Shown here piece after piece: positions 46,617 to 55,843 of a DNA stretch of 64,000 nucleotides (within the stretch, counting starts at the first letter, position 1; each line of letters starts with the position of its first letter). The notes beneath the pieces are model-generated. The model was not told the DNA's origin and made no database searches. It saw only the letters and a list, made by a program, of their open reading frames with translations. The stretch is from Chryseobacterium gleum (GTDB lineage: Bacteria; Bacteroidota; Bacteroidia; Flavobacteriales_F; PHOS-HE28). Where the stretch lies: the NCBI GenBank assembly GCA_945872795.1, contig CAMCAZ010000013.1, positions 1-64,000 of the forward strand. The letters are read 5' to 3'. The position numbers were made by a program, and so were the translations under genes.

Positions 46617-47215
46617 ACGAGAACCTCAGCGAGAAAGCCCGCTACGACTATCTGCTCGTCCGGCGCGCCGTGGACAAAGGCGATCAGAAGGCCTACGCCG
46701 AACTGATGAGCCGTTACCGCGACTCCATCTACTTCATGTTGTTGAAGATGATCAACAACAAGGACGATGCGGACGATCTCACCATCGAAGCCTTCGGCAA
46801 GGCCTTTCATCGCCTGAAGCAGTACACGCCGAACTATGCCTTCAGCACCTGGCTGTTCAAGATCGCGTCGAACAATTGCATCGACTGGATCCGCAAACAG
46901 AAGAAGAAGACCTTCTCCATCGACAATCCCATCGGCACCGATGATGGCGATGAGATGACGATCGAGCTGAAGAGCCACGGCCTGGATCCCGAGGATATCG
47001 CCATCAAGGAGCAGAAGAACGCCATCATGCGCGAAGTGGTGGACAAGCTGAAGCCCCGCTACCGTACGCTCGTGGAGCTGCGCTACTACAAGGAGTACAG
47101 CTACGAGGAGATCGCCGAGGAGCTCGACCTGCCCCTGGGTACCGTGAAGGCGCAATTGTTCCGTGCCCGGGAGTTCCTCCTCAACCTGATGGAGAGCCGG
47201 AAGGATACCATTTGA
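46607..47215 (+). CDS. RNA polymerase sigma-70 (ECF-type) factor
   Basis: DADDLTIEAFGKAFHRLKQY, FSTWLFKIASNNCIDWIRKQKKK, YKEYSYEEIAEELDLPLGTVKAQLFRARE. Confidence 0.93.
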   Translation: MEVNENLSEKARYDYLLVRRAVDKGDQKAYAELMSRYRDSIYFMLLKMINNKDDADDLTIEAFGKAFHRLKQYTPNYAFSTWLFKIASNNCIDWIRKQKKKTFSIDNPIGTDDGDEMTIELKSHGLDPEDIAIKEQKNAIMREVVDKLKPRYRTLVELRYYKEYSYEEIAEELDLPLGTVKAQLFRAREFLLNLMESRKDTI

Positions 47216-47276
47216 ATGCCATGTGCGCAGGTGTGCATGTGACCATGTGCACAGCAGCACATGCCCAGTTGAGCAC

Positions 47277-47897
47277 ATGAACCGCTCCGGCATTTCGATC
47301 CTCCTGCAGTACTTCCCGGAGCTCTCCGCCCTGCAGCGTGAGCAGTTCACGAAGCTCGGCGAGCTCTACGCGCAGTGGAACGAACGCGTGAACCTCATCT
47401 CGCGCAAGGACTTCGAGCACCTCTACGAGCGGCATATCCTGCATTCGCTGGGCATCGCCAAGTTGGTGCAGTTCAAGAAGGGAACCCGGGTCGTGGATGT
47501 GGGCACCGGCGGTGGTTTCCCCCTGGTGCCATTGGCGATCCTCTTCCCACAGTGCACCTTCCACGGCATCGACGGCATCGGCAAGAAGATCACCGCGGTG
47601 AAGGGTGTGGTCGAGGGACTGGGGATCACCAACTGCAGCGCGGAACAGGTGCGGAGCGAGGACCACAAGCAGAAGTACGATGTGATCGTCAGCCGTGCCG
47701 TCACCACCCTGCCCGAGTTCCTGCGCATGACCCGGCACCTGGTGAACAAGGGCGAGGGCACGCTCTACTACCTGAAGGGCGGTGAGCTGGCGGACGAGCT
47801 CTTGCCCATCAAACAGTCGTACCGCGTGTTCGAGCTCTCGGAGTTCTTCGAGGAGGAGTTCTTCGCGACGAAGAAGGTGGTGCGGGTGGAACTGTGA
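47277..47897 (+). CDS. rsmG: 16S rRNA (guanine-N7) methyltransferase RsmG
   Basis: NERVNLISRKDFEHLYERHILHSL, VVDVGTGGGFPLVPLAILFP. Confidence 0.95.
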   Translation: MNRSGISILLQYFPELSALQREQFTKLGELYAQWNERVNLISRKDFEHLYERHILHSLGIAKLVQFKKGTRVVDVGTGGGFPLVPLAILFPQCTFHGIDGIGKKITAVKGVVEGLGITNCSAEQVRSEDHKQKYDVIVSRAVTTLPEFLRMTRHLVNKGEGTLYYLKGGELADELLPIKQSYRVFELSEFFEEEFFATKKVVRVEL

Positions 47898-47924
47898 AGG
47901 AGGTGTGAACTGTGGGTGCGGAGC

Positions 47925-47981
47925 TGTGAGGTGTGAACTGGCGCTACTTCACACCGCACAGATCACAGTTCACACCTCACA
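47925..47981. terminator. Bidirectional hairpin between convergent genes
   Basis: 16-bp inverted repeat TGTGAGGTGTGAACTG (47925-47940) / CAGTTCACACCTCACA (47966-47981). Confidence 0.55.
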
Positions 47982-49800
47982 CTTCCCTCAACTGCAACCG
48001 GCTCAGGTTGTGGTACAGCCCGTCCACATGCGCGATGAGCTCATCATGGGTACCGCTCTCCACGATCATTCCCTTGTCCAGCACCAGGATCCGGTCCGCA
48101 TCGCGCACGGTGCTCAGGCGGTGGGCGATCACCAGGCTGGTACGGCCCTTCATCAGTTCCTCCAAGGCTTCCTGCACCAGGCGCTCGCTCTCGCTGTCCA
48201 AGGCACTGGTGGCCTCATCGAGGATGAGGATCGCGGGGTCCTTCAGCACGGCACGGGCGATGGCGATCCGCTGACGCTGGCCGCCGCTGAGCTGCACGCC
48301 GCGCTCGCCCACCACGGTGTCGTAGCCCTCCGGGAAGCTGGTGATGAAGTCGTGTGCATTGGCCTTTCGCGCTGCGGCTTCGATCCCTTCCTGTTCGGCG
48401 TTCGGGTCACCATAGGCGATGTTCTCCCGGATGGTGCCGCCGAAGAGCAGCACTTCCTGTGGCACGATGGCCATGCGATCACGCAGCGCGGTGAGCGGAT
48501 ACGCTGATGCGTTACGATCATCGATGAGCAGTCCGCCAGCCACAGGTTCGTAGAAGCGTAGCACCAGCGCGGCGATGGTGCTCTTTCCCGCGCCGCTGGG
48601 ACCCACGAGCGCGATCCGTTGCCCGGGTTCGGCGAGGAAGGAGACGTCGTGCAGCACCGCCATGTCCGGCCGAGTGGCGTAGTGGAAATCCACATGGCGG
48701 AATTCGATGCGGCCCCGGATGGACAGTGGCGTTCCTTTCGGCGCCAGGCTGATGTCCTCCGCAGTTTCGTCGTGGATGTCCATCAGGCGTTCGGTGGCGC
48801 CCACGGCCTTCAGCAGGTTGGTCACGTACTCCGGGATGCTGCCGATGCTGGCGCCGATGAACACCGTGTACATGATGAAGGTGAAGAGCTGTCCGGTGCT
48901 GAGCACGCCGTCCTCCTTCAGGTGCACGCCCCGCCAGATCACGAGCACGATGGCGCCGAACATGCACAGGATGATGAACGACACGAAGGCCCCACGCCAG
49001 CGGGCACCCTTCATGGCCAGGCCACGTGCGGCGGTCACGGCCTTGTTGTAGCGCAAGGCCTCCCAAGCCTCGTTGGCGAAGGCCTTCACGCTCTGGATGC
49101 CCTGCAGGGTCTCGTCCACCACCACATTGGTGTCGGCGATGCGGTCCTGCACCTGCTTGCTCAGCTTCTGGATGAAACGACCGAAGATCACGGCCACGAT
49201 GGCCACCACGGGGATGGAGGCGAGCATGGTGAGCGTGAGCTGTGGCGACAAGGTGGTGAGCAGCACGAGGCCCACGGTGACGATGATGACCTGGCGCACC
49301 AGCTCGGCCAGCGTGGTGGTGAAGGTGTCCTGCAGCAAGGCGACATCGGCGCTGATGCGGCTGTTGAGCTCCCCCACGCGACGTTGTGCGAAAAAGGTCA
49401 TCGGCAGCTTCAGCAGGTGCTCGTAGGTATCCTGCCGCAGACGGGCCAGCATGTGCTCGGTGACGTAGGAGAAGAGGTAGATGCGCCCGAAGCCCAGGAG
49501 CGCCTGCAACGCGAACACGCCCAGCAGCAGCAGGGCCACGGAATCAATGTTGCCGAGGTCGAGCAAGGCTTCCGTGTCGGTGGGCAGTTCACCCTTGGTG
49601 GCATCCACCAGCTTGCCCATGAGTCCGGGGAACACCATGCTGAGCAGGCTGGTGCTCAGCAGCAGCAGCATGCCAAAGGCGAAGGGCAGCCGATAGGGCC
49701 GTATGTAGCGGAACAGCCGGAAGAACTTGCGCAGTGTGGTCCTGTTCAGCTTCGCCGGTTTGGCGTCGTCGTCACGGATGCGATTTCGGCGTGAGGCCAT
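47977..49800 (-). CDS. ABC exporter, fused TMD-NBD (MsbA-like)
   Basis: LVGPSGAGKSTIAALVLRFYEP, LSGGQRQRIAIARAVLKDPAILILDEATSALD. Confidence 0.95.
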   Translation of the reverse strand: MASRRNRIRDDDAKPAKLNRTTLRKFFRLFRYIRPYRLPFAFGMLLLLSTSLLSMVFPGLMGKLVDATKGELPTDTEALLDLGNIDSVALLLLGVFALQALLGFGRIYLFSYVTEHMLARLRQDTYEHLLKLPMTFFAQRRVGELNSRISADVALLQDTFTTTLAELVRQVIIVTVGLVLLTTLSPQLTLTMLASIPVVAIVAVIFGRFIQKLSKQVQDRIADTNVVVDETLQGIQSVKAFANEAWEALRYNKAVTAARGLAMKGARWRGAFVSFIILCMFGAIVLVIWRGVHLKEDGVLSTGQLFTFIMYTVFIGASIGSIPEYVTNLLKAVGATERLMDIHDETAEDISLAPKGTPLSIRGRIEFRHVDFHYATRPDMAVLHDVSFLAEPGQRIALVGPSGAGKSTIAALVLRFYEPVAGGLLIDDRNASAYPLTALRDRMAIVPQEVLLFGGTIRENIAYGDPNAEQEGIEAAARKANAHDFITSFPEGYDTVVGERGVQLSGGQRQRIAIARAVLKDPAILILDEATSALDSESERLVQEALEELMKGRTSLVIAHRLSTVRDADRILVLDKGMIVESGTHDELIAHVDGLYHNLSRLQLREV

Positions 49801-49885
49801 TCCTGTTGGTCATTGATCCCGGTCCATTGCGCGTCTTCAACCAGCTCATACCCACCTGAGCTCACCTCCACATGGTCACACGTAC

Positions 49886-50287
49886 CTATCCGTGTATCGC
49901 CTTCATGCGGTCGGCGATGTGATCGAACAGGTTCTTCAAGGGCTTCTCCACCATCATCTTGATGAAGGGGTTGATGTCGCCTTTGAACTCCTGCCATGCC
50001 GTGGTGACACCGCCATCCTCCTTGAGCAACACATCCAGCGTGAAAGGGAAGGGGCTGCGTTCGGTGGCCTTCAGGATCACATGGTCGGGCGCTTCTCCGC
50101 CTGCCAGTTCGAGGCCGATGGTGGCTGCTCCCTGCACCTTGAACGAACAGGAACGCCCGTCGCTCTTCCACTCGCTGATCCGGTCCTGCGGGAGCAACTG
50201 CTGGAAGTTGTTCATATCCTGAAGGAAGGTGTAAAGGTCCTGCGCCGGCTTGGCGATCTCCACCCGTTTGCTCTCTATCGTGGTCAT
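49886..50287 (-). CDS. SRPBCC-family protein
   Basis: IESKRVEIAKPAQDLYTFLQDMNNFQQLLP; TTAWQEFKGDINPFIKMMVEKPL. Confidence 0.8.
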   Translation of the reverse strand: MTTIESKRVEIAKPAQDLYTFLQDMNNFQQLLPQDRISEWKSDGRSCSFKVQGAATIGLELAGGEAPDHVILKATERSPFPFTLDVLLKEDGGVTTAWQEFKGDINPFIKMMVEKPLKNLFDHIADRMKAIHG

Positions 50288-50379
50288 GGTCCTGTGCGTG
50301 CTGGATGTTGGCTGGGGCACCGTTCCTCCGCGAGGGGGAGGGCCGCTGTTCGATGCTTTCCGATACTTGGCGCGAGCGC

Positions 50380-51033
50380 TCAGGCCTTCACCTGATCACC
50401 CCAGCCGGCGGGGTCCTTGCGCCATTCATTGAGCGGCAGCAGGTCCTTATCGGTGATGTAGTCGCTGCGCAGCGCCTGGTCCAGGAGCACGCTGTAGTTG
50501 GTGAGGGAGTGCAGCTGTACCTTGTTCTTCGCGAAGGCCTTGGTGGCCTCGTCGAAGCCATAGGTGAAGATGCTCACCATGCCCTTCACTTCAAGGCCGG
50601 CATCGCGCAGGGCCTGCACGGCGTTGAGGCTGCTCTTTCCGGTGCTCACCAGGTCCTCCACCACCACCACACTGCGTCCCACGGTCAGATCGCCCTCCAC
50701 TTGGTTCTGCAGGCCGTGGCCCTTGGCATCGCTGCGAACGTAAAGGAAGGGAAGGCCCATGTCATGCGCCACCAATGCACCATGGGCAATTCCGCCGGTG
50801 GCCACACCCGCGATGATGTCCGGACGGCCGAACTCGGTGTTGATGGCCTGGACGAACTGTTGGCGGATGAAGGTGCGGACGGCGGGGTAGGAAAGCGTCT
50901 TGCGGTTGTCGCAGTAAATGGGCGACTTCCAGCCCGATGCCCAGGTGTAGGGCCTCTTCGGACTAAGTTTGACGGCTTTGATCTGGAGAAGGAATTCGGC
51001 AACTTTAAGCGCCGGATCGAGCTGCGAAGGCAT
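50380..51033 (-). CDS. pyrE: Orotate phosphoribosyltransferase
   Basis: QIKAVKLSPKRPYTWASGWKSPIYCDNRKTLSYPAVR; VVVVEDLVSTGKSSL. Confidence 0.97.
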   Translation of the reverse strand: MPSQLDPALKVAEFLLQIKAVKLSPKRPYTWASGWKSPIYCDNRKTLSYPAVRTFIRQQFVQAINTEFGRPDIIAGVATGGIAHGALVAHDMGLPFLYVRSDAKGHGLQNQVEGDLTVGRSVVVVEDLVSTGKSSLNAVQALRDAGLEVKGMVSIFTYGFDEATKAFAKNKVQLHSLTNYSVLLDQALRSDYITDKDLLPLNEWRKDPAGWGDQVKA

Positions 51034-51667
51034 GCAACGAAGGTACGAGGTTTTCATCGAGGGGCGTCCGCTGATCATCGGCGATAGCCCTGCGCAGAAC
51101 CGGTTGGAGCCGGGCATTGAACAGGTCCATGTGCACGACGTGCGCGATCTGCAACGGGCCTTGGCCCTGCTGCGCGGCGGAAAAGGCCCGGGCGGTCTGT
51201 ATATCCATGGTTCCGGGGCCGAAGCGCTGTGGGAGATGCTGCTCAGTGAGCACGTGTTCGTGCAGGCCGCCGGCGGTGCGGTGGTGGATGAAGTGGGCCG
51301 GCTGCTCGCCATCAAACGCTTGGGGAAATGGGACCTGCCCAAGGGCAAGGTCGATCGCGGGGAGGGTATAGAGGCTGCCGCGCTGCGCGAGGTGAACGAG
51401 GAATGTGGCCTGGTCACGTTGCGCACGCTGCAACCGCTCCCCACCACCTGGCACACCTACGAACGCAAGGGGAAGCAGCACCTCAAACGCACCGACTGGT
51501 ACCTGATGCAGGGTTCGGACAAGGATGAACTGGTGCCGCAGCACGATGAGGATATCGAGGAGGTCCGCTGGATGGACCGTGACGAAGTGGAGGCGATGAA
51601 GGACGATACCTATCCCTCGTTGTTGCCGGTCATCGCGGCGTGGGAGGCGTGGCGCGCTCGTCCCTGA
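51032..51667 (+). CDS. NUDIX hydrolase
   Basis: Nudix box GKVDRGEGIEAAALREVNEECGL. Confidence 0.93.
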   Translation: MQRRYEVFIEGRPLIIGDSPAQNRLEPGIEQVHVHDVRDLQRALALLRGGKGPGGLYIHGSGAEALWEMLLSEHVFVQAAGGAVVDEVGRLLAIKRLGKWDLPKGKVDRGEGIEAAALREVNEECGLVTLRTLQPLPTTWHTYERKGKQHLKRTDWYLMQGSDKDELVPQHDEDIEEVRWMDRDEVEAMKDDTYPSLLPVIAAWEAWRARP

Positions 51668-53177
51668 TGCCTTCGGGTTCCTCCCACACCTTGATGCGCT
51701 GATCCTGCTCCGTGGCCACCTTGGCCTGGTGGAACAGCCCCCCCAATCCGTTGCTGGGCAGGGGCGCCGGTGAGCGCGCGAGGATGCCATCGTTGAGCAG
51801 GAAGAAGGCGGGCAGGGAGCGCAGGCGCAGTTGATCGCGCAGTTCCTGGTCCGCCATGGCGCGCACCCAGGTGAAGTCCTGGCCGGTATGGGCCTTCCGG
51901 TAACTGCGCAGCTCGGCCGCACTGCTGTCCAGGCTGATACCGATGATGCGGATCGCGCCTTTGTATTCCTGGTGCAACTGTTCCAGTCCCACCATCTCCA
52001 CCGCACAGTAGGTGCACCAACTGGCCGTCACCGCCAGGCATACCGGACCGTTGAACAGGCTGTCAAGATCCAATGGACGGTCCCGCTCATCCACCACCCG
52101 GAGGGCGGGCAACGCGGTGCCTTGGCGCATGGTGGTGAGGTCCCAGAGCATGTTGCCCGCGATACGCCGGTGTTCGGGGTATGCCGAACCGTCCCTTGCG
52201 CTCGTCAGGGTGCGCTCTACGCCGGCGCGGTCCAAGAGCTTGCCCGGGTGCTGCAGGTAGAGCTGGTCCAACAGCACCAGTTCGGCGAGCCGGTCATGTG
52301 CCCGAAGGAAGTCGTTCCGTTTGAAGTAGGCCTTCGCGCCCTCCAGGTCACCCGCGCGCAGTCGCTGCTGCAGGCTGTCACCCGTGTCGCGCAGCACCTG
52401 TGATGGCAGCAGGTCAGCGAAGAAGCTGCGCAGGAAACGCAGGTATTCGGGATCGTCGTAGTGCACGGCACCGTTGGCCAGGTAGCGTTCGTACAAGGTC
52501 TTGTCGTTCGCCCGGGGGCCATGGCGGAGGCCGGCCATGCTGAAGTGTCGGTAGTGGGTGAACCAGGCATCGTCCACGCCGCGGTAGAAGCGCTCCAGTT
52601 TCTGCTCGAAGGTGTCCACGCGGATCTCCGACCAGGTCGGCATCACGAACAGGGTAGGCGGGCGTTCGGTGCTGTCGCGCTGCTGGTCACCTTGCTGGCG
52701 GGTCACCTCCAGCGCCTGCATGCCGGCTGCACGGTCGGTGGCGAGGTCCTCGGCGATGAAGTCGTCCACGCGTTCGTTCAGGTCCGCGGTGAGCGCGTTC
52801 ACGTCCAGGGGGGAAAGGTCGGTGAACTCCAGGTCGGCCCTGGTGGTGCCGCTCAGGCTGCGCGCGGCCCGGGTGGGCAGCACGCGGATGTTCAGCACAT
52901 GCTCGCTGCGCAGGTAAAGGTCGCTGGTGATGTCGCCGATGCGCAGCTGCACCCGGTGCGTGAGGTCCGATTCCACCTCTCCGCTGAGCGTGGCCTTTCC
53001 GGTGGAGTCGAGCAGGGCACGCGTCAACAGCACTGTGCGCAGGGTCAGCAGGTCGTCGTAACGGAGGAGCGTCACCACCTCCCCGGCCACGTGGGGTGCC
53101 TGCACATGGATCGTGAAGGTCCCGGCCAGGGCCCAGGTCCTGGCGAGAAGGGTCAACAGGATCAGGGCAGTTCTCAT
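51630..53177 (-). CDS. TlpA-like thioredoxin-fold protein
   Basis: Signal peptide; VCLAVTASWCTYCAVEMVGLEQLHQEY (CxxC WCTYC) near C-terminus. Confidence 0.85.
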   Translation of the reverse strand: MRTALILLTLLARTWALAGTFTIHVQAPHVAGEVVTLLRYDDLLTLRTVLLTRALLDSTGKATLSGEVESDLTHRVQLRIGDITSDLYLRSEHVLNIRVLPTRAARSLSGTTRADLEFTDLSPLDVNALTADLNERVDDFIAEDLATDRAAGMQALEVTRQQGDQQRDSTERPPTLFVMPTWSEIRVDTFEQKLERFYRGVDDAWFTHYRHFSMAGLRHGPRANDKTLYERYLANGAVHYDDPEYLRFLRSFFADLLPSQVLRDTGDSLQQRLRAGDLEGAKAYFKRNDFLRAHDRLAELVLLDQLYLQHPGKLLDRAGVERTLTSARDGSAYPEHRRIAGNMLWDLTTMRQGTALPALRVVDERDRPLDLDSLFNGPVCLAVTASWCTYCAVEMVGLEQLHQEYKGAIRIIGISLDSSAAELRSYRKAHTGQDFTWVRAMADQELRDQLRLRSLPAFFLLNDGILARSPAPLPSNGLGGLFHQAKVATEQDQRIKVWEEPEGIRDERATPPTPR

Positions 53178-53180
53178 CGG

Positions 53181-53642
53181 TCAGCGCTGCGGAAGCCGCA
53201 TGGGTATCAACGCGGAGACATCGGCCTTATTGGCGATGAGCTCACGCACGATGGTGCTGCTGATGTGCGCATGCTCCGGCGCGCTGGGCAGGAAGATGGT
53301 CTCCACCCCCGTGAGCTGCCGGTTCATCAGGGCGATGCTCCGCTCGTAACCGTGGTCCGTGCTGTTCCGCAGGCCGCGCAGGATGAAGTCGGCGCCCACC
53401 CGTCGGCAGAGGTCCACCGTCAGGCCTTCGAAGGGGACCACTTCAACCTGGGGATGCGCGATGAAAGCTTCGTTTATCCAGGCCGTTCGTTCATCGGGAC
53501 TGAACATGGTGCGTTTGGTGGAGTTCACGCCCATGCCTACGATGATACGCTCGAACAGGGGCAGCGCACGTTCCACGATGGATACATGGCCCAGGGTGAT
53601 CGGGTCGAAGGTTCCGGGGAATACCGCGATGGGTCGGCTCAT
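53181..53642 (-). CDS. coaD: Phosphopantetheine adenylyltransferase
   Basis: AVFPGTFDPITLGHVSIVERAL; FILRGLRNSTDHGYERSIALMNRQL. Confidence 0.96.
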   Translation of the reverse strand: MSRPIAVFPGTFDPITLGHVSIVERALPLFERIIVGMGVNSTKRTMFSPDERTAWINEAFIAHPQVEVVPFEGLTVDLCRRVGADFILRGLRNSTDHGYERSIALMNRQLTGVETIFLPSAPEHAHISSTIVRELIANKADVSALIPMRLPQR

Positions 53643-54187
53643 GGTGCGGGTGTTGGACCGAAGAAGCTGAACTGCACGGTGCCATAGCTGCGCGTGCGCT
53701 GATAGCCGGGCAGTGCGCTCATGTCCATGCGCTCATGATGCTCCACGATCAGCGTGCCTTCCGTGCCGAGCAGTCCGGCCTCCAGGACCAAGGTAGGGAT
53801 CCGCTCGATGCCTTCCATGTGGAAGGGAGGGTCGGCGAAGATGATGTCGTACAGACCGCGATGACCCTTGATGAAGGTGAACACGTCCGCCTTCAGGGCG
53901 CGCCACTGCTTCTCCAGCTGCAGTTCCTTGGCCGTGCGCTGCAGGAAGGCATGCAGCACACGGTCCTGCTCCACGGAGAGCACATCGGCCGCACCGCGGG
54001 AAAGGAATTCCAGCGAGATGCTGCCGGTGCCGGCGAAGAGGTCCAGCACGCGGATATCCTCCAGTGCCGAGCTGTGCTGCAGCACGTTGAAGAGGCCCTC
54101 CTTGGCGTAGTCCGTAGTGGGCCGCGCCTCCATGCTGTTCGGCGGGTTGATGCGCCGGTTGCGGAAACGGCCTCCTACGACACGCAT
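53639..54187 (-). CDS. rsmD: 16S rRNA (guanine-N2) methyltransferase RsmD
   Basis: MRVVGGRFRNRRI, VLDLFAGTGSISLEFLSRGA, DIIFADPPF. Confidence 0.95.
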   Translation of the reverse strand: MRVVGGRFRNRRINPPNSMEARPTTDYAKEGLFNVLQHSSALEDIRVLDLFAGTGSISLEFLSRGAADVLSVEQDRVLHAFLQRTAKELQLEKQWRALKADVFTFIKGHRGLYDIIFADPPFHMEGIERIPTLVLEAGLLGTEGTLIVEHHERMDMSALPGYQRTRSYGTVQFSFFGPTPAP

Positions 54188-54975
54188 GCGAATTGGTCAA
54201 GTGCGGCCAGCCAGCGTTCCGGCGCGGCAGCCTCGGTGGGGTGCAGTTCGCTCCATCCAGCACCCGAGGCGGGTACACAGTGGGTGAAATACCGGCGCAG
54301 CAGGTCGATGTCCGGCTTGCCCGCGTGCGTGCCGCACAGTTGCAGCTCGGTGCTCGCGGGGTCCAGGGCGGTGGCCTCCGCGGCCAGCAGCACGAAGTAG
54401 AGCACATCGTTCACCGAACGGGTGGGGTAGGAGTTGCTCAGCACCAGGCGGCCCTCTTTCATCACGTTCACGTCCAACCGTTCGGCGGTGCGGTGCGCAA
54501 GGATGATCGGCGTGCGTCCATGCCGCGCCGCCACGGCCCGCACCAATACTCCGTGCAGGGGAAGCGCCCGGGCGTTTGGGTAGCGGTTCAGCACACCACG
54601 CTCGGTGATGTCGTCGTGCACATAGATGCAGGTGGCCGCGAGCGGTGCGATGGGCTCATCACGCATGGCACCCGTGGGGATCCCGCCATGCACCAGCTTC
54701 AGGTGAAGGGCCTCGGTGCCGGGCACCAGGGCCGCATCGGGCACCAGCGCGCTCCACTCGGGAAGCGATACGAAGGATACCGATACGGGGCGTTGCGGCA
54801 ACAGGTCGTCGCGCAGGGCCTGATCGCCCTTGCCCCAGCCCAGGGCCATCACCGCGCCGTTCGAAAGGTCGTGTGCGGCCCATGCACTCACCTCCTGGCC
54901 GATGAGCAGGCTCAGGTGATAGGTGCGTTCCTGGTCCGGCACGTACCGGGATGCTGTGCAGCTCCCGCGTTCCAT
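54175..54975 (-). CDS. DUF3822-like protein
   Basis: Position upstream of rsmD and LSNSYPTRSVNDVLYFVLLAAE motif typical of this Bacteroidota family. Confidence 0.7.
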   Translation of the reverse strand: MERGSCTASRYVPDQERTYHLSLLIGQEVSAWAAHDLSNGAVMALGWGKGDQALRDDLLPQRPVSVSFVSLPEWSALVPDAALVPGTEALHLKLVHGGIPTGAMRDEPIAPLAATCIYVHDDITERGVLNRYPNARALPLHGVLVRAVAARHGRTPIILAHRTAERLDVNVMKEGRLVLSNSYPTRSVNDVLYFVLLAAEATALDPASTELQLCGTHAGKPDIDLLRRYFTHCVPASGAGWSELHPTEAAAPERWLAALDQFACVS

Positions 54976-54979
54976 GGGG

Positions 54980-55732
54980 TTATTCCCCGCTCCAGTTACC
55001 TGCGGTGCTGGGCTTCTCCATGTTGCCCACCATCAGCGTATCACCTTCCACCAGCGGGGTCGGGTCCTTGGCGATGAACACCGGCACGTTGCGGTTGCTG
55101 CTGCTGATGCTGCCCGCCTTCAACAGGAAGGGCTGCTGGCTCACGGGCGACTTCCCGAAGGTGTTGGGGTCGAAGGGATAGACACGGCCCTCTTGGGCAC
55201 GCGCCGTCCGGAACAGCGAATCCAGCGCGGGAGCCATCAGGGTGTCGCGCACGATCAGTTTCAGGTCGAGGGCCTCGATCTCCGTCAAGGTATCAGGTAC
55301 CTGTCCCACGGACCGTACCATGGGGATCTGGCCGCTGGTCACGAACCCGCGCAGCACCTCGATATTGCCGGTGAACACCCCGTTGGCCTGGCGGTAGCCG
55401 ATCTGTGCCGTGCGGATGTCCTTCAGGGCCTGGATGATCTTGCTGTCGTTGATCTTCTTCATTTCGGTGAACTCCAGCACCTCCTTCACCGAGCGGTAGT
55501 TGCGGTAGGTAAGGCCCACGGCCATGAGGCCGAACACCACGCCCAGCATCATGCCGGTCTTGCGAGTGATGGTCCCCATCTGCAGCAGGAGACTGATGAC
55601 ACCGGTCATCAGGGCGAGGCCTGAACCCAGCATCACCCAGGAGTTCTGCCCCTGCATGGCACCTACGATCAGCAGCACGCCACCAAGGATGATCAGGAGG
55701 GCGGGAAAGAAATAGCTCGTCAGATTCTTCAT
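54980..55732 (-). CDS. Membrane-anchored hypothetical protein
   Basis: Three N-terminal hydrophobic helices then soluble domain KKINDSKIIQALKDIRTAQIGYRQANGVFTGN. Confidence 0.7.
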   Translation of the reverse strand: MKNLTSYFFPALLIILGGVLLIVGAMQGQNSWVMLGSGLALMTGVISLLLQMGTITRKTGMMLGVVFGLMAVGLTYRNYRSVKEVLEFTEMKKINDSKIIQALKDIRTAQIGYRQANGVFTGNIEVLRGFVTSGQIPMVRSVGQVPDTLTEIEALDLKLIVRDTLMAPALDSLFRTARAQEGRVYPFDPNTFGKSPVSQQPFLLKAGSISSSNRNVPVFIAKDPTPLVEGDTLMVGNMEKPSTAGNWSGE

Positions 55733-55843
55733 CGGATGGGTCTCGGTAAGCATTCCGAGGCGGCCAAAAGTAAGATAATTTCACCCCGTCCATCGGGCGT
55801 TCCCTGTGCCCTTCACCCCGTTCCCCCGATCGCCCCGGCCAGC

